7,385 nt of DNA from Anaerolineae bacterium (GTDB taxonomy: Bacteria > Chloroflexota > Anaerolineae > Anaerolineales > Villigracilaceae). The notes under the pieces are model-generated. The model did not search any database and was not told where the DNA came from. It saw nothing but the letters and a program-made list of their open reading frames with translations. The first letter of the stretch is position 1. Every line of letters begins with the position of its first letter. Location: NCBI GenBank assembly GCA_003524705.1, contig DQGV01000135.1, positions 394 through 7,778 of the forward strand, read 5' to 3'. Positions 6,957 through 7,385 of the stretch are shown here, piece by piece. Made by a program: the position numbers and the translations under genes.

Positions 6957-6985
6957 ATGACAGTCACTTTGTAAGTGACTGTCAT
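6957..6985. terminator. Terminator between convergent regulator and RidA genes
   Basis: Perfect 13-base arms ATGACAGTCACTT (6957-6969) and AAGTGACTGTCAT (6973-6985) surround a TGT loop. On the minus strand the stem is followed by seven T, a strong intrinsic terminator for the leftward RidA gene whose stop lies 17 bases before it. On the plus strand the tail is CTTAAGTGTTTTAT, a poorer U-tract, so rightward termination after the regulator may be less efficient. Confidence 0.88.
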
Positions 6986-7002
6986 CTTAAGTGTTTTATA
7001 AA

Positions 7003-7371
7003 TTACGGCAATTTTGCAATCGCTTCAATTTCAATCCAGAATTTTTCATCTACCAAACCTGCAATCACTGTTGCACGAGCAGGGCGTGGCTCAGGAAAAT
7101 ATTCCATGTAAATTTTATTATAGGCTTGGAGATATTCAGGTTTGGTGATGTAAGTTGTTGCCTTGACTACATCTTTAAAATCACAACCTGCGGCGCGTAA
7201 TATATTACCGAGATTCTCAATCACAAGTTGAGTTTGTTCTTCAATCGTTGCACCAATAGTGCCATCCGCTTTCATCCCTACTTGACCAGCGATAAATAAA
7301 AATCCTCCACTGACGATTCCTGGGGTATAAGGTCCAGAGGATGGGAAGATTGCAGTTTTCGTTTCAGACAT
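7003..7371 (-). CDS. ridA: RidA/YjgF/UK114-family enamine/imine deaminase
   Basis: This 122-residue protein has the standard length and signature of the RidA subgroup. GPYTPG (13-18) carries the conserved Tyr, FIAGQVG (26-32) follows, and PRPARATV (95-102) holds the substrate-binding Arg99 (equivalent to Arg105 of E. coli RidA). WIEIEAIA (112-119) holds Glu114, 15 residues after the Arg as in the E. coli enzyme. RidA trimers in the cytoplasm hydrolyse reactive 2-aminoacrylate and related enamines released by PLP enzymes such as threonine or serine dehydratase, giving the 2-keto acid and ammonia. The ATG at 7371 has a perfect AAGGAG eight bases before it (7380-7385), suggesting good expression. 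It is transcribed toward the regulator and ended by a strong hairpin; its promoter lies beyond the window. Context gives no link to the two-component pair. Confidence 0.94.
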   Translation of the reverse strand: MSETKTAIFPSSGPYTPGIVSGGFLFIAGQVGMKADGTIGATIEEQTQLVIENLGNILRAAGCDFKDVVKATTYITKPEYLQAYNKIYMEYFPEPRPARATVIAGLVDEKFWIEIEAIAKLP

Positions 7372-7379
7372 GATGATTT

Positions 7380-7385
7380 CTCCTT
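7380..7385 (-). promoter_or_regulatory. Shine-Dalgarno of ridA at the window edge
   Basis: Minus-strand AAGGAG occupies the last six bases of the window with an eight-base spacing to the ATG at 7371. It supports that start and shows that the gene is complete although its promoter is out of view. Confidence 0.7.

Noticed and set aside
6991..7200. Rightward 69-codon frame opposite ridA
   Set aside because: It is Cys/Phe-rich with no family resemblance and is antisense to a fully conserved RidA C-terminus.

Overview
The window is a gene-dense, AT-rich stretch of bacterial chromosome with no mobile element, CRISPR array, tRNA or rRNA visible. It holds seven protein genes: six complete and one cut by the left edge. 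Gene style suggests a Chloroflexota/Anaerolineae-type genome. The DEAD-box helicase has an Arg-rich linker and a DbpA-type RNA-binding tail, and is followed by a 12-segment ABC-2 permease, an Lnt-like nitrilase and a DesK/LiaS-type sensor kinase with a NarL-type regulator. This taxonomic guess rests on protein style, not on a marker gene.

Layout from left to right: (1) 1-888 (+), the C-terminal half of a DEAD-box RNA helicase. (2) A bidirectional terminator at 891-918 separates it from a leftward ABC exporter operon: ATPase at 2505-3374 and permease at 922-2508, coupled by a 4-base GTGA overlap. (3) A perfect 16-bp inverted repeat at 3431-3465 terminates the next leftward gene, an apolipoprotein N-acyltransferase-like membrane nitrilase (3493-4974). 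(4) A 130-bp divergent control region (4975-5104) carries overlapping GGACA/TGTCC palindromes. (5) A rightward two-component pair follows: a six-segment membrane histidine kinase (5105-6304) and a LuxR-tailed response regulator (6304-6948), overlapping by one base. (6) A hairpin at 6957-6985 separates this pair from a leftward RidA-family deaminase (7003-7371), whose strong Shine-Dalgarno ends the window.

The central block (ABC exporter, Lnt-like enzyme, two-component system) looks like a cell-envelope sensing and response neighbourhood. The kinase has almost no extracytoplasmic loop, so it probably senses the membrane itself or a transporter. The shared divergent promoter region offers a natural place for the regulator to control both its own operon and the Lnt-like gene. 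Regulation of the ABC operon by the same pair is possible by context only: no copy of the palindrome was seen upstream of the ATPase. Helicase and RidA are ordinary housekeeping genes on the flanks. No clearly new defence or mobile system is visible.
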